In this document: positions 43,079 to 52,034 of the stretch, in pieces
How the letters are laid out: each line of letters begins with the position of its first letter
Numbering within the stretch: the stretch's first letter is position 1
Origin: Burkholderia stabilis
Lineage (GTDB): Bacteria > Pseudomonadota > Gammaproteobacteria > Burkholderiales > Burkholderiaceae
DNA: 64,000 nt
Assembly (NCBI RefSeq): GCF_001742165.1
Contig: NZ_CP016442.1
Location: 3,472,001 to 3,536,000 of the forward strand
Direction of reading: 5' to 3'
Made by a program: the position numbers and the translations under genes
Notes under the pieces: generated by a model
Databases searched by the model: none
What the model was told of the DNA's origin: nothing
Seen by the model: the letters and a program-made list of their open reading frames with translations, nothing else

Positions 43079-43750
43079 ATGAGTCTGGACTACGGTTTCG
43101 TGAAGGCGAAGGTGACATCGGTGGCGAAGCTGAAGGGCTCGCCGCATGGCAGCGAGATCCAGTATCACATCCACCTGACGCTGGCGTTGCCGGCAGGCGA
43201 CTGGGATGTCGCGATCAACGTCGGCACCAGCGATGCGGACGACCTGTTGAACTACAAGCTCGTCTACGATTTCCATCACCCGGTCACGCAGACGCTCGCG
43301 GCCGCTGCCGAAGGCTACACCGACCTCACGGGGCAGGCCGCGCTGCCCGCGCTCGATTACCTGCGCAGCGACATCCTGAACGAGACGGGCGCGTGGCGCG
43401 CGAGCGCGGTGATGGACGGCACCGAGAATCCGGAGCCGATTCCGTCGCTGCTGCGGCTCGTGAGCGCCGCGCAGTCGCAGGGCCTCGACGTCGTCGTATT
43501 CGGCCGCACGTACACGGAAGGCAACGGGATCCACGACACGCACATGAACCAGGGCTCGACGGGCCCGAACTACCTGCATCGCGCGGGCGATGACCATAAC
43601 GATCACAACGACGTGTGGCAGGACGGCGCGCTGATCGTGCGCGTGAGCGAGACGCAGTGGGCCGCGTATTTCGCGGCATTCGAGCAGCAGGCCGTGCCGA
43701 CCGACGCGCTCGGCAATCCACTGCCGGGCGCGGGGCCGATCACGCGCTGA
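43079..43750 (+). CDS. DUF2278 family protein (YukJ-like)
   Basis: A 223-residue soluble protein. The N-terminus (LDYGFVKAKVTSVAKLKGSPHGSEIQYHIHL) and the block GNGIHDTHMNQGSTGPNYLHRAGDDHNDHNDVWQDGALIV near residue 148 are typical of DUF2278 proteins. The latter block is rich in His, Asn and Asp, suggesting a metal site. The family's biochemical role is unknown. It is monocistronic. It is convergent with the downstream GNAT gene. Confidence 0.85.
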   Translation: MSLDYGFVKAKVTSVAKLKGSPHGSEIQYHIHLTLALPAGDWDVAINVGTSDADDLLNYKLVYDFHHPVTQTLAAAAEGYTDLTGQAALPALDYLRSDILNETGAWRASAVMDGTENPEPIPSLLRLVSAAQSQGLDVVVFGRTYTEGNGIHDTHMNQGSTGPNYLHRAGDDHNDHNDVWQDGALIVRVSETQWAAYFAAFEQQAVPTDALGNPLPGAGPITR

Positions 43751-43774
43751 CGCCGGCCGCTGCCGGCGGCGGCA

Positions 43775-44230
43775 TCACGCGGCCGGCAGCGTCTTGCCGA
43801 ACGAGATGCGCTCCTCGACGCGATAGCCGAGCGCCGCATAGAAGCGGCACGCATCGTCGTTGCCCGGCAGCACCTGCAGGTTGATCTTCAGGCAGCCGCG
43901 CGCGGCGAGCGCGCTTTCCGCGTGTGCGATCAGCGCGCGGCCGACGCCGAGCCGCCGCGCGTCGTTCGCGACGCCGAACGAATAGAGCCAGCCGCGATGC
44001 CCGTCGAAACCCGCCATCAGCGTGCCGACGACGCGCGCGCCGCTGGTCGCGACGAAGAACAGCTCCGGCTGCGTCGCGAGCTTCAGCTCGATCGATCGCA
44101 GCGGATCGCGGTGCGGCGGCGCGTCGGTTTCTTCGTACTGCGGGAACGCGTCGCGCCATACCGCGAGCACGGCATCGGTGTCGGCGCGTTCGAACGGGCG
44201 GATAGCGACAGCATCGGCGGCGGCATCCAT
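43775..44230 (-). CDS. GNAT family N-acetyltransferase
   Basis: A 151-residue acetyl-CoA-dependent acyltransferase. The acetyl-CoA pyrophosphate loop motif ARRLGVGRALIAHAESAL lies near residues 90-107, and the C-terminal ALGYRVEERISFGK (Tyr near 134) is typical. It is a single-domain GNAT; the acceptor cannot be read from the sequence. It follows the argD-like gene by 13 bp on the same strand, so it may be cotranscribed with it. Confidence 0.88.
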   Translation of the reverse strand: MDAAADAVAIRPFERADTDAVLAVWRDAFPQYEETDAPPHRDPLRSIELKLATQPELFFVATSGARVVGTLMAGFDGHRGWLYSFGVANDARRLGVGRALIAHAESALAARGCLKINLQVLPGNDDACRFYAALGYRVEERISFGKTLPAA

Positions 44231-44243
44231 CGGGGCGGTCTCC

Positions 44244-45428
44244 TTAGAGCGTATCGAGGATCGACCGCAGCATCGCCATCATCTGGTCGATCTCGTCGGT
44301 CGTCACGTTCAGCGCGGGCATGAAGCGCAGCAGGTTCGGCCGCGCGGCGTTCAGCAGCAGGCCGTCCGGCTGCATGTCGCGCGCCTTCTCGACGATCTGC
44401 GGGCCGATGTCCTTGCCGAGCAGCAGCGCGCGCAGCAGGCCTTCACCGCGCTCGCCCTCGAAGCCGCGCTCTTCCGACAGCTCGAGCAGCTTGCGCTTCA
44501 GGTATTCGCCGCGCTCGCGCACGCCTTCGAGGAAGCCGGGCGCCACGAGCTGCGAGATCACCGAATAGCCGGCCGCCGTCATCAGCGGGTTGCCGTTGTA
44601 CGTGCCGCCCTGGTCGCCGGCCTCGAACACCGCGACGTCGGCCTTCGACAGCAGCGCCGCCAGCGGCACGCCGCTGCCGATGCCCTTGCCGAGCGTCATC
44701 ACGTCCGGCTCGATGTCGGCGAGTTCGTATGCGAACAGCGTGCCCGCGCGACCGCAGCCGCTCTGCACTTCGTCGACGATCAGCAGCAGGTTGTGTTGCT
44801 TCGTCAGCGCGCGCAGCTCGCGCATGAATTCGCGCGTGGCCGGAATCACGCCGCCTTCACCCTGGATCGGTTCGAGCATCACGGCGACGGTCTTGTCGGT
44901 GATCAGCTTCTCGACCGAGTTGATGTTGTTGAGCTCGGCCTTCGGGAAGCCCGGCACCTGCGGCGCGTAGATCGTGTCCCAGCCCGGCTTGCCGCTCGCC
45001 GACATCGTCGCGAGCGTGCGGCCGTGGAAGCTGTGGTCGAACGTGATGATCTCGTACGCGCCGTTGCGGAACTTGCGGCCCCACTTGCGCGCGAGCTTGA
45101 TCGCGCCTTCGTTCGCCTCGGCGCCGCTGTTCGTGAAGAACACCTTGTCGAACACGCTGTGCTGCGTGAGCAGGCCGGCGAGCTTCGCCATCGGCTCGTT
45201 GTAGAACGCCGGGGACGGGTTCAGCAGCGTTTCCGCCTGCTTCTTCAGCGCTTCGACGACGCCGTCGTTGCAGTGGCCGAGACTGTTGACGGCCCAGCCC
45301 TGGATGAAGTCGAGATAGCGCTTGCCCGTGTGATCGTAGAGCCACGAACCCTTGCCGTGCGTAAACACGATGTCGGGGCGGTTCGTGATGTACATCAGCG
45401 AGTCGATCGGATAATCGTTCAGGGGCAT
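44244..45428 (-). CDS. argD: Acetylornithine aminotransferase-like class III PLP enzyme
   Basis: A 394-residue class III aminotransferase. Landmarks are [19 protein letters not shown] (near 105), [15 protein letters not shown] (near 190), [20 protein letters not shown] (near 215) and the PLP lysine in [19 protein letters not shown] (near 247). Length and motifs fit ArgD/acetylornithine or succinylornithine transaminase. I chose the ATG at 45428, where conserved sequence begins; GGAG lies 10 bases upstream. Upstream is a terminator preceded by an Arg-rich short frame, a candidate attenuator. The exact substrate is inferred; a related omega-aminotransferase is the alternative. Confidence 0.85.
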   Translation of the reverse strand: MPLNDYPIDSLMYITNRPDIVFTHGKGSWLYDHTGKRYLDFIQGWAVNSLGHCNDGVVEALKKQAETLLNPSPAFYNEPMAKLAGLLTQHSVFDKVFFTNSGAEANEGAIKLARKWGRKFRNGAYEIITFDHSFHGRTLATMSASGKPGWDTIYAPQVPGFPKAELNNINSVEKLITDKTVAVMLEPIQGEGGVIPATREFMRELRALTKQHNLLLIVDEVQSGCGRAGTLFAYELADIEPDVMTLGKGIGSGVPLAALLSKADVAVFEAGDQGGTYNGNPLMTAAGYSVISQLVAPGFLEGVRERGEYLKRKLLELSEERGFEGERGEGLLRALLLGKDIGPQIVEKARDMQPDGLLLNAARPNLLRFMPALNVTTDEIDQMMAMLRSILDTL

Positions 45429-45467
45429 GGCAGCAGACTCCAGCGGACGTTGAAAGGGAAACGGGCA

Positions 45468-45494
45468 ATAAAAAAGCCACGGAAGGCCGTGGCT
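45468..45494 (-). terminator. Terminator in the argD leader (possible attenuator)
   Basis: On the minus strand AGCCACGG, a CCTT loop and CCGTGGCT are followed by a run of T residues, 40 bases before the argD ATG. It may be an attenuator for argD or simply the end of the upstream flavoprotein gene (228 bp earlier). Confidence 0.75.
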
Positions 45495-45514
45495 GGTGGG
45501 TTCGAACAGCTTGT

Positions 45515-45546
45515 GCGTAACCGGTGAAGCGAAGCGGGGGTTACGC
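45515..45546 (-). promoter_or_regulatory. Second hairpin in the argD leader
   Basis: GCGTAACC and GGTTACGC form an exact 8-bp inverted repeat around 16 bases. Its 5' arm on the minus strand contains the stop codon of the short Arg-rich frame. Position fits the pause or protector hairpin of an attenuator, but the alternative pairing with the terminator is not evident. Confidence 0.4.
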
Positions 45547-45636
45547 GCGAGTCCGTGACGAGCCGGCGGCATCCGGGAGGAGCGGCGAGCGGCGACGTCG
45601 GAGAGCGGACAGGAAGCAGTTCATGTGCGCAAGCAT
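45541..45636 (-). CDS. Candidate Arg-rich leader peptide
   Basis: A short frame of 31 codons from ATG 45636 (or 27 from ATG 45624) lies upstream of the argD terminator. It reads [19 protein letters not shown] and ends SSRTRA, so it has four consecutive Arg codons (CGA CGT CGC CGC) and two more near its stop. The stop codon is inside the hairpin at 45515-45546. A TTTACA-18-TATGCT promoter-like pair lies just before it. The weak point is that Arg codons are frequent by chance in GC-rich DNA. Confidence 0.35.
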   Translation of the reverse strand: MLAHMNCFLSALRRRRSPLLPDAAGSSRTRA

Positions 45637-45722
45637 AAGGCATCCCGCGCCCCACTGTAAACCGCTGCGATGCCACCGATGTGACATCACGGCGTGCCGC
45701 GCGGGACGCGGGCGTGCAGGTC

Positions 45723-46754
45723 TCAGACCGGATGCGCGAGATCGGCGGCGCTCGTGAACGAGTCCGCGTAGAACTCGTCGGCCGGCAGCGCGTGGTGCTG
45801 CGTGAAGTCGCGCTGCGCGGATTCGACCATCACCGGCGCACCGCATGCGTACACCTGGTGACCCGACAGATCGGGCAGATCCTCGATCACCGCGCGATGG
45901 ACGAAGCCGGTGCGGCCGGTCCACTGGTCGGTGTCGTCCGGCTCGGAGAGCACCGGCACGTACTTGAAGTTCGGGATCTCGCGCGCCCACTGCTCGGCGA
46001 GTTCGCCGAGGTAGATGTCCTTCTTGCGGCGTGCGCCCCAGTAGAGCGTCATCGGGCGCGTGATGCCCGTGTGCTTCACGTGCTCGATGATCGCCTTGAT
46101 CGGCGCGAAGCCCGTGCCCGATGCGAGCAGCACGATCGGCTTGTCGGAATCCTCGCGCAGGAAGAACGTGCCGAGCGGGCCTTCGAAGCGCAGGATGTCG
46201 CGCTCCTTCATCGGGCCGAACACGTGATCGGTGAACTTGCCGCCCGGCATGTGGCGGATGTGCAGCTCGATCGGGCCTTCCTCGTGCGGCGCGTTCGCCA
46301 TCGAGTAGCTGCGACGCGAGCCGTCCTTCAGGATGAACTCGACATACTGGCCCGCGAGATACTGCAGGCGTTCGTTGGCGGGCAACTGCAGCTTCACGAC
46401 CATCACGTCGTCGGCCTTGCGCTCGAGCGCGGCGATCCGGCACGGCAGCTTCTTGACCTGCACGCCGTCGACGCCGGCGATCTCGCGCACGTCGATCTCG
46501 AGATCGCACTGCGCTTTCGAGCAGCACAGCAGCGCGAGGCCGCGCGTGCGCTCGTCGTTGGACAGCGCCGACGCGGCGTGCGGGCCCTGTTCGATCTGGC
46601 CCGACACGATCTGGCCCTTGCAGGAGCCGCACGCGCCGTTCTTGCAGCCGTACGGCAAATGGACGTTCTGGCGCAGCGCAGCCGCCAGCACGGTTTCGTC
46701 CGACTCGACCTGGAATTGCCGGCCGCTTTGCTTGAGAGTGACGTTGAATGCCAT
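45723..46754 (-). CDS. CDP-6-deoxy-delta-3,4-glucoseen reductase-like ferredoxin/flavin oxidoreductase
   Basis: A 343-residue electron-transfer protein. Residues 1-92 are a [2Fe-2S] ferredoxin domain with CKNGACGSCKGQIV near residue 37 and the last cysteine in LLCCSKAQCDLEI near 75. Residues about 105-200 bind FAD (RSYSMANAPHEEG). Residues 210-330 form the NAD(P)H domain (LASGTGFAPIKAIIEH, then VYACGAPVMVESA). This is the AscD/RfbI-like architecture also found in oxygenase reductases. Its partner is not in the window. It may be an all-purpose reductase rather than a sugar enzyme. Confidence 0.85.
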   Translation of the reverse strand: MAFNVTLKQSGRQFQVESDETVLAAALRQNVHLPYGCKNGACGSCKGQIVSGQIEQGPHAASALSNDERTRGLALLCCSKAQCDLEIDVREIAGVDGVQVKKLPCRIAALERKADDVMVVKLQLPANERLQYLAGQYVEFILKDGSRRSYSMANAPHEEGPIELHIRHMPGGKFTDHVFGPMKERDILRFEGPLGTFFLREDSDKPIVLLASGTGFAPIKAIIEHVKHTGITRPMTLYWGARRKKDIYLGELAEQWAREIPNFKYVPVLSEPDDTDQWTGRTGFVHRAVIEDLPDLSGHQVYACGAPVMVESAQRDFTQHHALPADEFYADSFTSAADLAHPV

Positions 46755-46861
46755 AGAACCAAACTAGAACAAAATGTGGGGACCGTGCATGTCGAGCACG
46801 GCAGCTACAATGCAAACCCGTTGCGCGTCGCGCAGCGGTGGCTACTGATTTCGCAACCAAC

Positions 46862-47899
46862 ATGATCGCGACACGAATCCTGCGCCGGCCGCGCGCCCTG
46901 ATCGTCGGCTGCGGCGACGTCGGCATGCGCTGCGTCGCGCAATGGCGCGACACGCGCCGCAACCTGCGGATCTTCGCGCTGACGAGCCACCCGGCCCGCC
47001 GCGACGAACTGCGTGCCGCGGGCGCGACACCGATCGTCGGCGACCTCGATCGCCGGGCGACGCTCGGCCGCCTCGCGGGCCTCGCCCGCACGATCCTGCA
47101 TCTTGCACCGCCGCAGTCCGACGGCCGCGACGACCGGCGCACACGTGCGCTGATTGCCGCAACGACCGTGCCTGCGCGGCGTCCGCCCGTACCGCCGGCA
47201 CCGGCGGTCGGCCGGCTTCGAACGTTGCGCACCGCTGCCCGACAGGCCGGCGCGCCCGTTCGGGCAGCGCGTATTGTACCCGACGGTCTTCGCGCGCCGA
47301 GGCTCGTCTACGCCAGCACGACGGGTGTTTACGGCGATTGCGGCGGCGCGCGCATCGACGAAACGCACCCGTTGCGGCCGGCCAATCCGCGCGCATTCCG
47401 GCGCGTATCGGCCGAGCGGCAACTGCGTGCGGCGACGGTGCGCGGTGTGCTGTCCGCGCGCATCGTGCGTATTCCCGGCATCTACGCGGCGAACCGTCTG
47501 CCAGTCGCGCGGCTCGAGCGCGGCACGCCGGCGCTCGAACCGGCCGACGATGTCTACACGAACCACATCCACGCGGACGATCTCGCGGCCATCCTGCGCC
47601 GCGCGGCCGAGCGCGGCAAGCCGGCGCGCGCCGTGCACGCGTCGGACGACAGCGAACTGCGGATGGGAGAGTATTTCGACCGGGTCGCGCAGGCACTCGG
47701 CCTGCCGAAGCCGCCGCGCATCAGCCGCGCGGACGCCGAGCGCCAGCTCGAACCGACGCTGCTGTCGTTCATGCGCGAGTCGCGGCGCCTGTCCAACGCA
47801 CGGCTCAAGGCCGAATTGTGCGTGACGTTGCGATATCCGACCGTAGACGATTTCCTTCAAACGCTCGCGCCGGGCAGCGCGTCAGGTCAGCGCCGGTAA
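46862..47899 (+). CDS. NAD(P)-dependent epimerase/dehydratase-like SDR protein
   Basis: A 345-residue protein of the extended SDR group. The N-terminal nucleotide site is ALIVGCGDVGMRCVAQW near residue 12, and LVYASTTGVYGDCGGARIDE near 150 contains the SDR catalytic Tyr region; the usual Lys four residues on is not clearly present. HADDLAAILRRA and the C-terminus follow the NAD-dependent epimerase pattern, as in YeeZ-like proteins. Substrate unknown. Starts at ATG 46838 or 46862 are possible; similarity begins near 46862. Its 3' end overlaps the small convergent membrane-protein gene by 18 bp. Confidence 0.8.
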   Translation: MIATRILRRPRALIVGCGDVGMRCVAQWRDTRRNLRIFALTSHPARRDELRAAGATPIVGDLDRRATLGRLAGLARTILHLAPPQSDGRDDRRTRALIAATTVPARRPPVPPAPAVGRLRTLRTAARQAGAPVRAARIVPDGLRAPRLVYASTTGVYGDCGGARIDETHPLRPANPRAFRRVSAERQLRAATVRGVLSARIVRIPGIYAANRLPVARLERGTPALEPADDVYTNHIHADDLAAILRRAAERGKPARAVHASDDSELRMGEYFDRVAQALGLPKPPRISRADAERQLEPTLLSFMRESRRLSNARLKAELCVTLRYPTVDDFLQTLAPGSASGQRR

Positions 47900-48070
47900 C
47901 GCCTCGATCAGCAGGAAGCACAGCAGCGCGCCGATCAGCGCGCCAATCAGGTTCGGATGATATTTGTGCTTCATGTGCATCGCGGCCAGCAGCCCGCCGA
48001 TCACGATGACACCGACGAGCGCGAATGCGATCGTCACGTACGACAGTTCGAAAGAATGGTTGATGTTCAT
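47882..48070 (-). CDS. Small two-helix membrane protein
   Basis: A 62-residue protein with two hydrophobic segments, IAFALVGVIVIGGLLAAM (about 14-31) and LIGALIGALLCFLLIEAL (about 41-58), joined by a His/Lys loop. GGGGAGA lies a few bases before the ATG. No family recognised. The 18-bp 3' overlap with the SDR gene is in opposite orientation. A small inner-membrane protein is the most that can be said. Confidence 0.6.
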   Translation of the reverse strand: MNINHSFELSYVTIAFALVGVIVIGGLLAAMHMKHKYHPNLIGALIGALLCFLLIEALPALT

Positions 48071-48175
48071 GATGTCTCCCCTGCGTCGCTGCTCGTACAG
48101 CTTGTGATTCGAGTATAGCGGGGGATCGTGCGGCCGAGATGCGGCCGGACACCGAACGGTCGTGCGGATTTTCCC

Positions 48176-48892
48176 TTACAGGGTTTTGACGGAATTGCGC
48201 AGTGCTGAAAGGTCGGCGTCGTCGAGCCAGCGCCATGCGCCCGGTTCGAGATCGTCCGGCAGTGCGAAGCCGCCGATGCTTTCGCGGTGCAGCAACTCGA
48301 CACGATTGCTCACCGCAGCGACCATCCGTTTGACCTGGTGATATTTGCCTTCGAGGACGGTCAGCGCGAGCGCGTGCGTGTCGCGCGCGGCGGCGGCGAC
48401 CGCCGCGATCGGTTTCGGCTCGCCATGAAGCTGGACGCCGGTGCGCAGCGCTTCCAGTTGCGTATCGTCGAGCGGGTGTCGCACGGTTGCCACGTAGGTC
48501 TTCGGCACCTTGCGCTTCGGCGACGTGTACGCATGCACGAACTGGCCGTCGTCGGACAGCAGCAGCAGGCCCGTCGTGTCCTGGTCGAGGCGTCCGACGC
48601 ACTGCACGCCGCGCGCGACGAGCGGCGCGGGCAGCAGGCTGAACACGCTCGCATGGTGTTGCGGATCGCGCGAACACTCGTAGCCGGCCGGCTTGTTGAG
48701 CGCGAGATACGCGCGCGCGTGGAACGGCCACGCGGTATCGTCGACCGAGAACACGAGGCCGTCGGTGTCGAACGTGGCGTCGGGGTCGGTCGTGCCGGCG
48801 CCCGCGACGGCGACGCGGCCCGCTTCGATCAGGCCGCGACACTGGCGGCGCGAGCCGAAGCCCTGGGTGTAGAGAATGCTTTCGAGGTCCAT
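48176..48892 (-). CDS. rsuA: 16S rRNA pseudouridine(516) synthase
   Basis: A 238-residue synthase. An N-terminal S4 RNA-binding domain (SRRQCRGLIEAGRVAVAG) is followed by the catalytic motif GRLDQDTTGLLLLSDDG near residue 99, with active Asp in RLD, and by LEGKYHQVKRMVAAVSNRV near 196. The S4 domain and overall length distinguish it from RluE found earlier in the window. No operon partner is obvious; CopC is divergent. Confidence 0.92.
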   Translation of the reverse strand: MDLESILYTQGFGSRRQCRGLIEAGRVAVAGAGTTDPDATFDTDGLVFSVDDTAWPFHARAYLALNKPAGYECSRDPQHHASVFSLLPAPLVARGVQCVGRLDQDTTGLLLLSDDGQFVHAYTSPKRKVPKTYVATVRHPLDDTQLEALRTGVQLHGEPKPIAAVAAAARDTHALALTVLEGKYHQVKRMVAAVSNRVELLHRESIGGFALPDDLEPGAWRWLDDADLSALRNSVKTL

Positions 48893-49003
48893 AGCGCGCG
48901 CATTCTATCAAGCGGCGCGCGACCGGCATGAACGCGCCCGCGCTGGTAAGCTGCCGGAACGCCGCGCATGACGCGGCGCCCGTTCATTCTTCACGGATAG
49001 TCC

Positions 49004-49378
49004 ATGCATTTCGATTCGTTCCCGTTCGGCCGCAAGGCTGCCGCCGTCGTGCTTGCCGCGACCGTTTCGTCGGCCGCGTTCGCGCATGCGCATCTCGCGA
49101 AAAGCGATCCGGCAGCAGGCGCGGCGGTGGCCGCCGCCCCGGCCGCCGTCACGATCGACTTCACCGAGCCGCTGGAGCCGGCGTTCAGCTCGATCGTCGT
49201 CGTCGATGTTGGCGGCAAGACGGTGTCGGACGGCAAGGCGCGCATCGACGCGTCGAACCGCAAGCGGATGACGGTACCGCTCATGGCGGTCGGCACAGGC
49301 GCCTATACGGTGAAATGGGTGGCCGTCGCGACCGACGGGCATCGCACGCAGGGCGCGTACGGCTTCAGCGTGAAGTGA
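49004..49378 (+). CDS. copC: Copper resistance protein CopC
   Basis: A 124-residue periplasmic copper-binding protein. A signal peptide (about 1-28) ends in AFAHA, so the mature protein starts with the copper-ligand His-Ala-His. The CopC beta-sandwich follows (KSDPAAGAAVAAAPAAVTIDFTEPLEPAF, then GAYTVKWVAVATDGHRTQGAYGFSV), with the second copper site HRTQG near the end. A copD partner is not next to it; a DinB-like gene follows 66 bp later. Confidence 0.9.
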   Translation: MHFDSFPFGRKAAAVVLAATVSSAAFAHAHLAKSDPAAGAAVAAAPAAVTIDFTEPLEPAFSSIVVVDVGGKTVSDGKARIDASNRKRMTVPLMAVGTGAYTVKWVAVATDGHRTQGAYGFSVK

Positions 49379-49443
49379 CGCAACGGCGGCGGCAGGCCCG
49401 TGCCAGGGCTGCCGCCGCCCTTATCCGACAGGGAGTTTCCCGC

Positions 49444-49944
49444 ATGAATCCGTCGACGCTCGACGCACTCGCCGATTTTCCCCGTCTGCTCGAAGCCCAT
49501 TTCGCGGCCGTGCCCGATGGTTATGCACGATGGACACCCGACGACTGGGCCGGGATTCCGAGCGAGCACTTCTCGCCGCTCGGGCAGCTCTGCCACGTGC
49601 GCGACATCGAGATCGACGGCTATCAGGTGCGGCTGCGGCGGATGCTCGACGAGGACCGGCCGCTGCTCGTGTCGATCGACGGCGACGCGCTCGCGATCGA
49701 GCGCCGCTACAACGATGCGTATGCGTCCGACGTGCTCGCGGCGATCCGCGATGCGCGGCGCGAGACGCTCGACCTCGTGTCGCGTCTCACGCCCGAACAG
49801 TTCGAGCGCACCGGCGAATTCGACGGCTACGGTTCGCTGACCGTGCGCGGGCTCGTTCATTACCTGTGCAGCCACGACCAGCAGCATCTGGCCGGCATGC
49901 AGTGGCTGCTCGGCAAGATCGACGCGGCGCTGTACGCGCGCTGA
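49444..49944 (+). CDS. DinB-like protein
   Basis: A 166-residue protein of the DinB/YfiT four-helix bundle superfamily. The three metal-ligand histidines are in LGQLCHVRDIEIDGYQ near residue 46 and HYLCSHDQQHLAGMQWLL near 145. The family includes damage-inducible proteins and thiol transferases. Function here unknown. The ATG at 49444 has GGGAG 10 bases upstream; the longer open frame starting at 48928 is not supported. Confidence 0.83.
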   Translation: MNPSTLDALADFPRLLEAHFAAVPDGYARWTPDDWAGIPSEHFSPLGQLCHVRDIEIDGYQVRLRRMLDEDRPLLVSIDGDALAIERRYNDAYASDVLAAIRDARRETLDLVSRLTPEQFERTGEFDGYGSLTVRGLVHYLCSHDQQHLAGMQWLLGKIDAALYAR

Positions 49945-50122
49945 GCCCGCCGGTCGGGCGCAGTCCGACGCAGATTCCGGCGCGGTTGTCGGTGCGGCAG
50001 GCCACATCGGGCCGATTCGATTGGACGGGTTTTCTGGATAATCCATCCAGCCGCGACGGGCTGACCGGCGCGTCGCGCGTGCCTACACTCCTAGCTTCGT
50101 TCAACGAAACAGGGAGTCAACC

Positions 50123-50896
50123 GTGGCAACTCACACACTCGCAGACAAGGTCGTCCTGATCGCAGGCGGCGCGAAGAATCTTGGCGGCCTGATCGCGCGG
50201 GACCTGGCGGGCCACGGCGCGAAGGCGGTGGCGATTCACTACAACAGCGCGGCGTCGCAGGCGCAAGCCGAGGAAACGGCCGCCGCGGTGCGTGCAGCCG
50301 GCGCCGAAGCCGCGACGTTCCAGGCCGACCTGACGACGGCCGCCGCGGTCGAGAAGCTGTTCGACGACGCGAAAAAGCGCTTCGGCAAGATCGACATCGC
50401 GATCAACACGGTCGGCAAGGTGCTGAAGAAGCCGTTCACCGAAATCAGCGAGGCCGAGTACGACGAGATGTTCGCGGTCAACAGCAAGTCGGCGTTCTTC
50501 TTCATCAAGGAAGCGGGGCGGCACCTCGAGGATCACGGCAAGCTCGTCACGCTCGTGACGTCGCTGCTCGGCGCGTTCACGCCGTTCTATGCGGCGTACG
50601 AAGGGTCGAAGGCGCCGGTCGAGCACTTCACGCGCGCCGCGTCGAAGGAGTACGGCGCGCGCGGGATCTCGGTGACGGCCGTCGGGCCGGGCCCGATGGA
50701 CACGCCGTTCTTCTACCCGGCCGAAGGCGCCGATGCGGTCGCGTATCACAAGACCGCGGCTGCGCTGTCGCCGTTCAGCAAGACGGGCCTGACCGACATC
50801 GAGGACGTCGTGCCGTTCATCCGTCACCTGGTGACCGACGGATGGTGGATCACGGGGCAGACGATCCTGATCAACGGCGGCTATACCACCAAGTAA
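50123..50896 (+). CDS. Short-chain dehydrogenase/reductase
   Basis: A 257-residue classical SDR. The NAD(P) site is VVLIAGGAKNLGGLIARDL at residues 9-27; the first Gly-rich element is less canonical than TGxxxGIG. The active-site Tyr-Lys pair is in PFYAAYEGSKAPVEHF near residue 155-170. The C-terminus WWITGQTILINGGYTTK is typical of FabG-like SDRs. Substrate unknown. A LysR regulator is encoded about 210 bp downstream in the same direction. Confidence 0.9.
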   Translation: MATHTLADKVVLIAGGAKNLGGLIARDLAGHGAKAVAIHYNSAASQAQAEETAAAVRAAGAEAATFQADLTTAAAVEKLFDDAKKRFGKIDIAINTVGKVLKKPFTEISEAEYDEMFAVNSKSAFFFIKEAGRHLEDHGKLVTLVTSLLGAFTPFYAAYEGSKAPVEHFTRAASKEYGARGISVTAVGPGPMDTPFFYPAEGADAVAYHKTAAALSPFSKTGLTDIEDVVPFIRHLVTDGWWITGQTILINGGYTTK

Positions 50897-51000
50897 GCGA
50901 CCAAGCAATCGCCCCGGTAACCGGCCCGGTGACGGGGCGCGCCGACGGCCGTCGCGGCCGCGCGACGCACCGCAATGGGCCGATTACGTGGACAATGGAC

Positions 51001-51035
51001 GGGCGCGCAGCCGCAAGGCCGCGCGCCCGTTTTTT
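51001..51035 (+). terminator. Terminator between the SDR and LysR genes
   Basis: GGGCGCGC and GCGCGCCC flank a 12-base loop and are followed by GTTTTTT. Confidence 0.7.
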
Positions 51036-51107
51036 CCGTGCCGCCGAACCCGGCCGCGACGCGTGGCGGCTGCCGGCGGCGCTCGTTCGCACCCACGTTC
51101 CCCGCCG

Positions 51108-52034
51108 ATGGACAAGCTGGATCAGGTCAGAATCTTCCTGCAGGTTGCCGAGATGGGCAGCTTCATCAAGGCCGCCCATGCGCTCGACGTGCCGCGCGCG
51201 ACCGTGTCGGCGGCCGTCCAGCAGCTCGAGACGGCGCTCGGCACGCGCCTGTTGCACCGCACGACGCGGCAGGTGCAGCTGACCGCCGACGGCGCGCTGC
51301 TGGTCGAACACGGCCGGCGCCTGCTTGCGGAGGCCGACGAACTCGACCGCCTGTTTCGCCGCGACAGCGACGTGATCGGGCGGCTGAACGTCGACGTGCC
51401 GAGCCGGATCGCGCGCCGCGTGATCGCGCCTGCGCTGCCGTCGCTGCTTCGTCGCTACCCGAGGCTGCAACTGTCGCTCGGTTCGACGGACCGCTCGATC
51501 GACCTGGTGCAGGAAGGCGTCGACTGCGCGATCCGCGTCGGGCGGCTCGCGGACAGCAGCCTCGTCGTGCGGCCGCTCGGCCAGTTCACGCTGATCAACT
51601 GCGCGAGCCCCGATTACCTGCGCGAATGCGGCATGCCCGAGCATCCGGACGCGCTTGCGCACGGGCACTGGGCGATCGGCTATGCGTCGCCGACGACGGG
51701 CCGCGAGCTCGGCTGGGAGTACTGCGCGGACGGCGAACGGCATACGCTCGCGCTGCCGAGCCGGTTGATCGTCAACAACGCCGAAACCTATATCGCCGGC
51801 TGCATCGCGGGAATGGGGCTGATCCAGATTCCGCGCTTCGATGTCGAGCATCTGCTCGCCAGTGGCGCACTCGTCGACGTGATGCCCGGCTACCGGGCCG
51901 CGCCGATGGACGTGTCGGCCGTGTATCCGCACCGCCGGCACCGGTCGCGCCGGCTCAATGCGTTCATCGAGTGGTTCGGCGAGCTGATGGTGGATGCACT
52001 GACGAAGCCTGACGCGAGCGAGGAGGGGGACTGA
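51108..52034 (+). CDS. LysR family transcriptional regulator
   Basis: A 308-residue LTTR. The HTH (residues about 18-40) is GSFIKAAHALDVPRATVSAAVQQLE, followed by LGTRLLHRTTRQVQLTADG; a type 2 periplasmic-binding fold (residues about 90-300) binds the effector. Similarity is closest to the CrgA/DsdC-like group in the SDR- and oxidoreductase-controlling LTTRs. The ATG at 51108 is chosen since the conserved start is MDKLDQVRIFLQVAEMGSF; the frame from 50988 is unsupported upstream. Its end overlaps the next LysR gene by 71 bp. Confidence 0.9.
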   Translation: MDKLDQVRIFLQVAEMGSFIKAAHALDVPRATVSAAVQQLETALGTRLLHRTTRQVQLTADGALLVEHGRRLLAEADELDRLFRRDSDVIGRLNVDVPSRIARRVIAPALPSLLRRYPRLQLSLGSTDRSIDLVQEGVDCAIRVGRLADSSLVVRPLGQFTLINCASPDYLRECGMPEHPDALAHGHWAIGYASPTTGRELGWEYCADGERHTLALPSRLIVNNAETYIAGCIAGMGLIQIPRFDVEHLLASGALVDVMPGYRAAPMDVSAVYPHRRHRSRRLNAFIEWFGELMVDALTKPDASEEGD

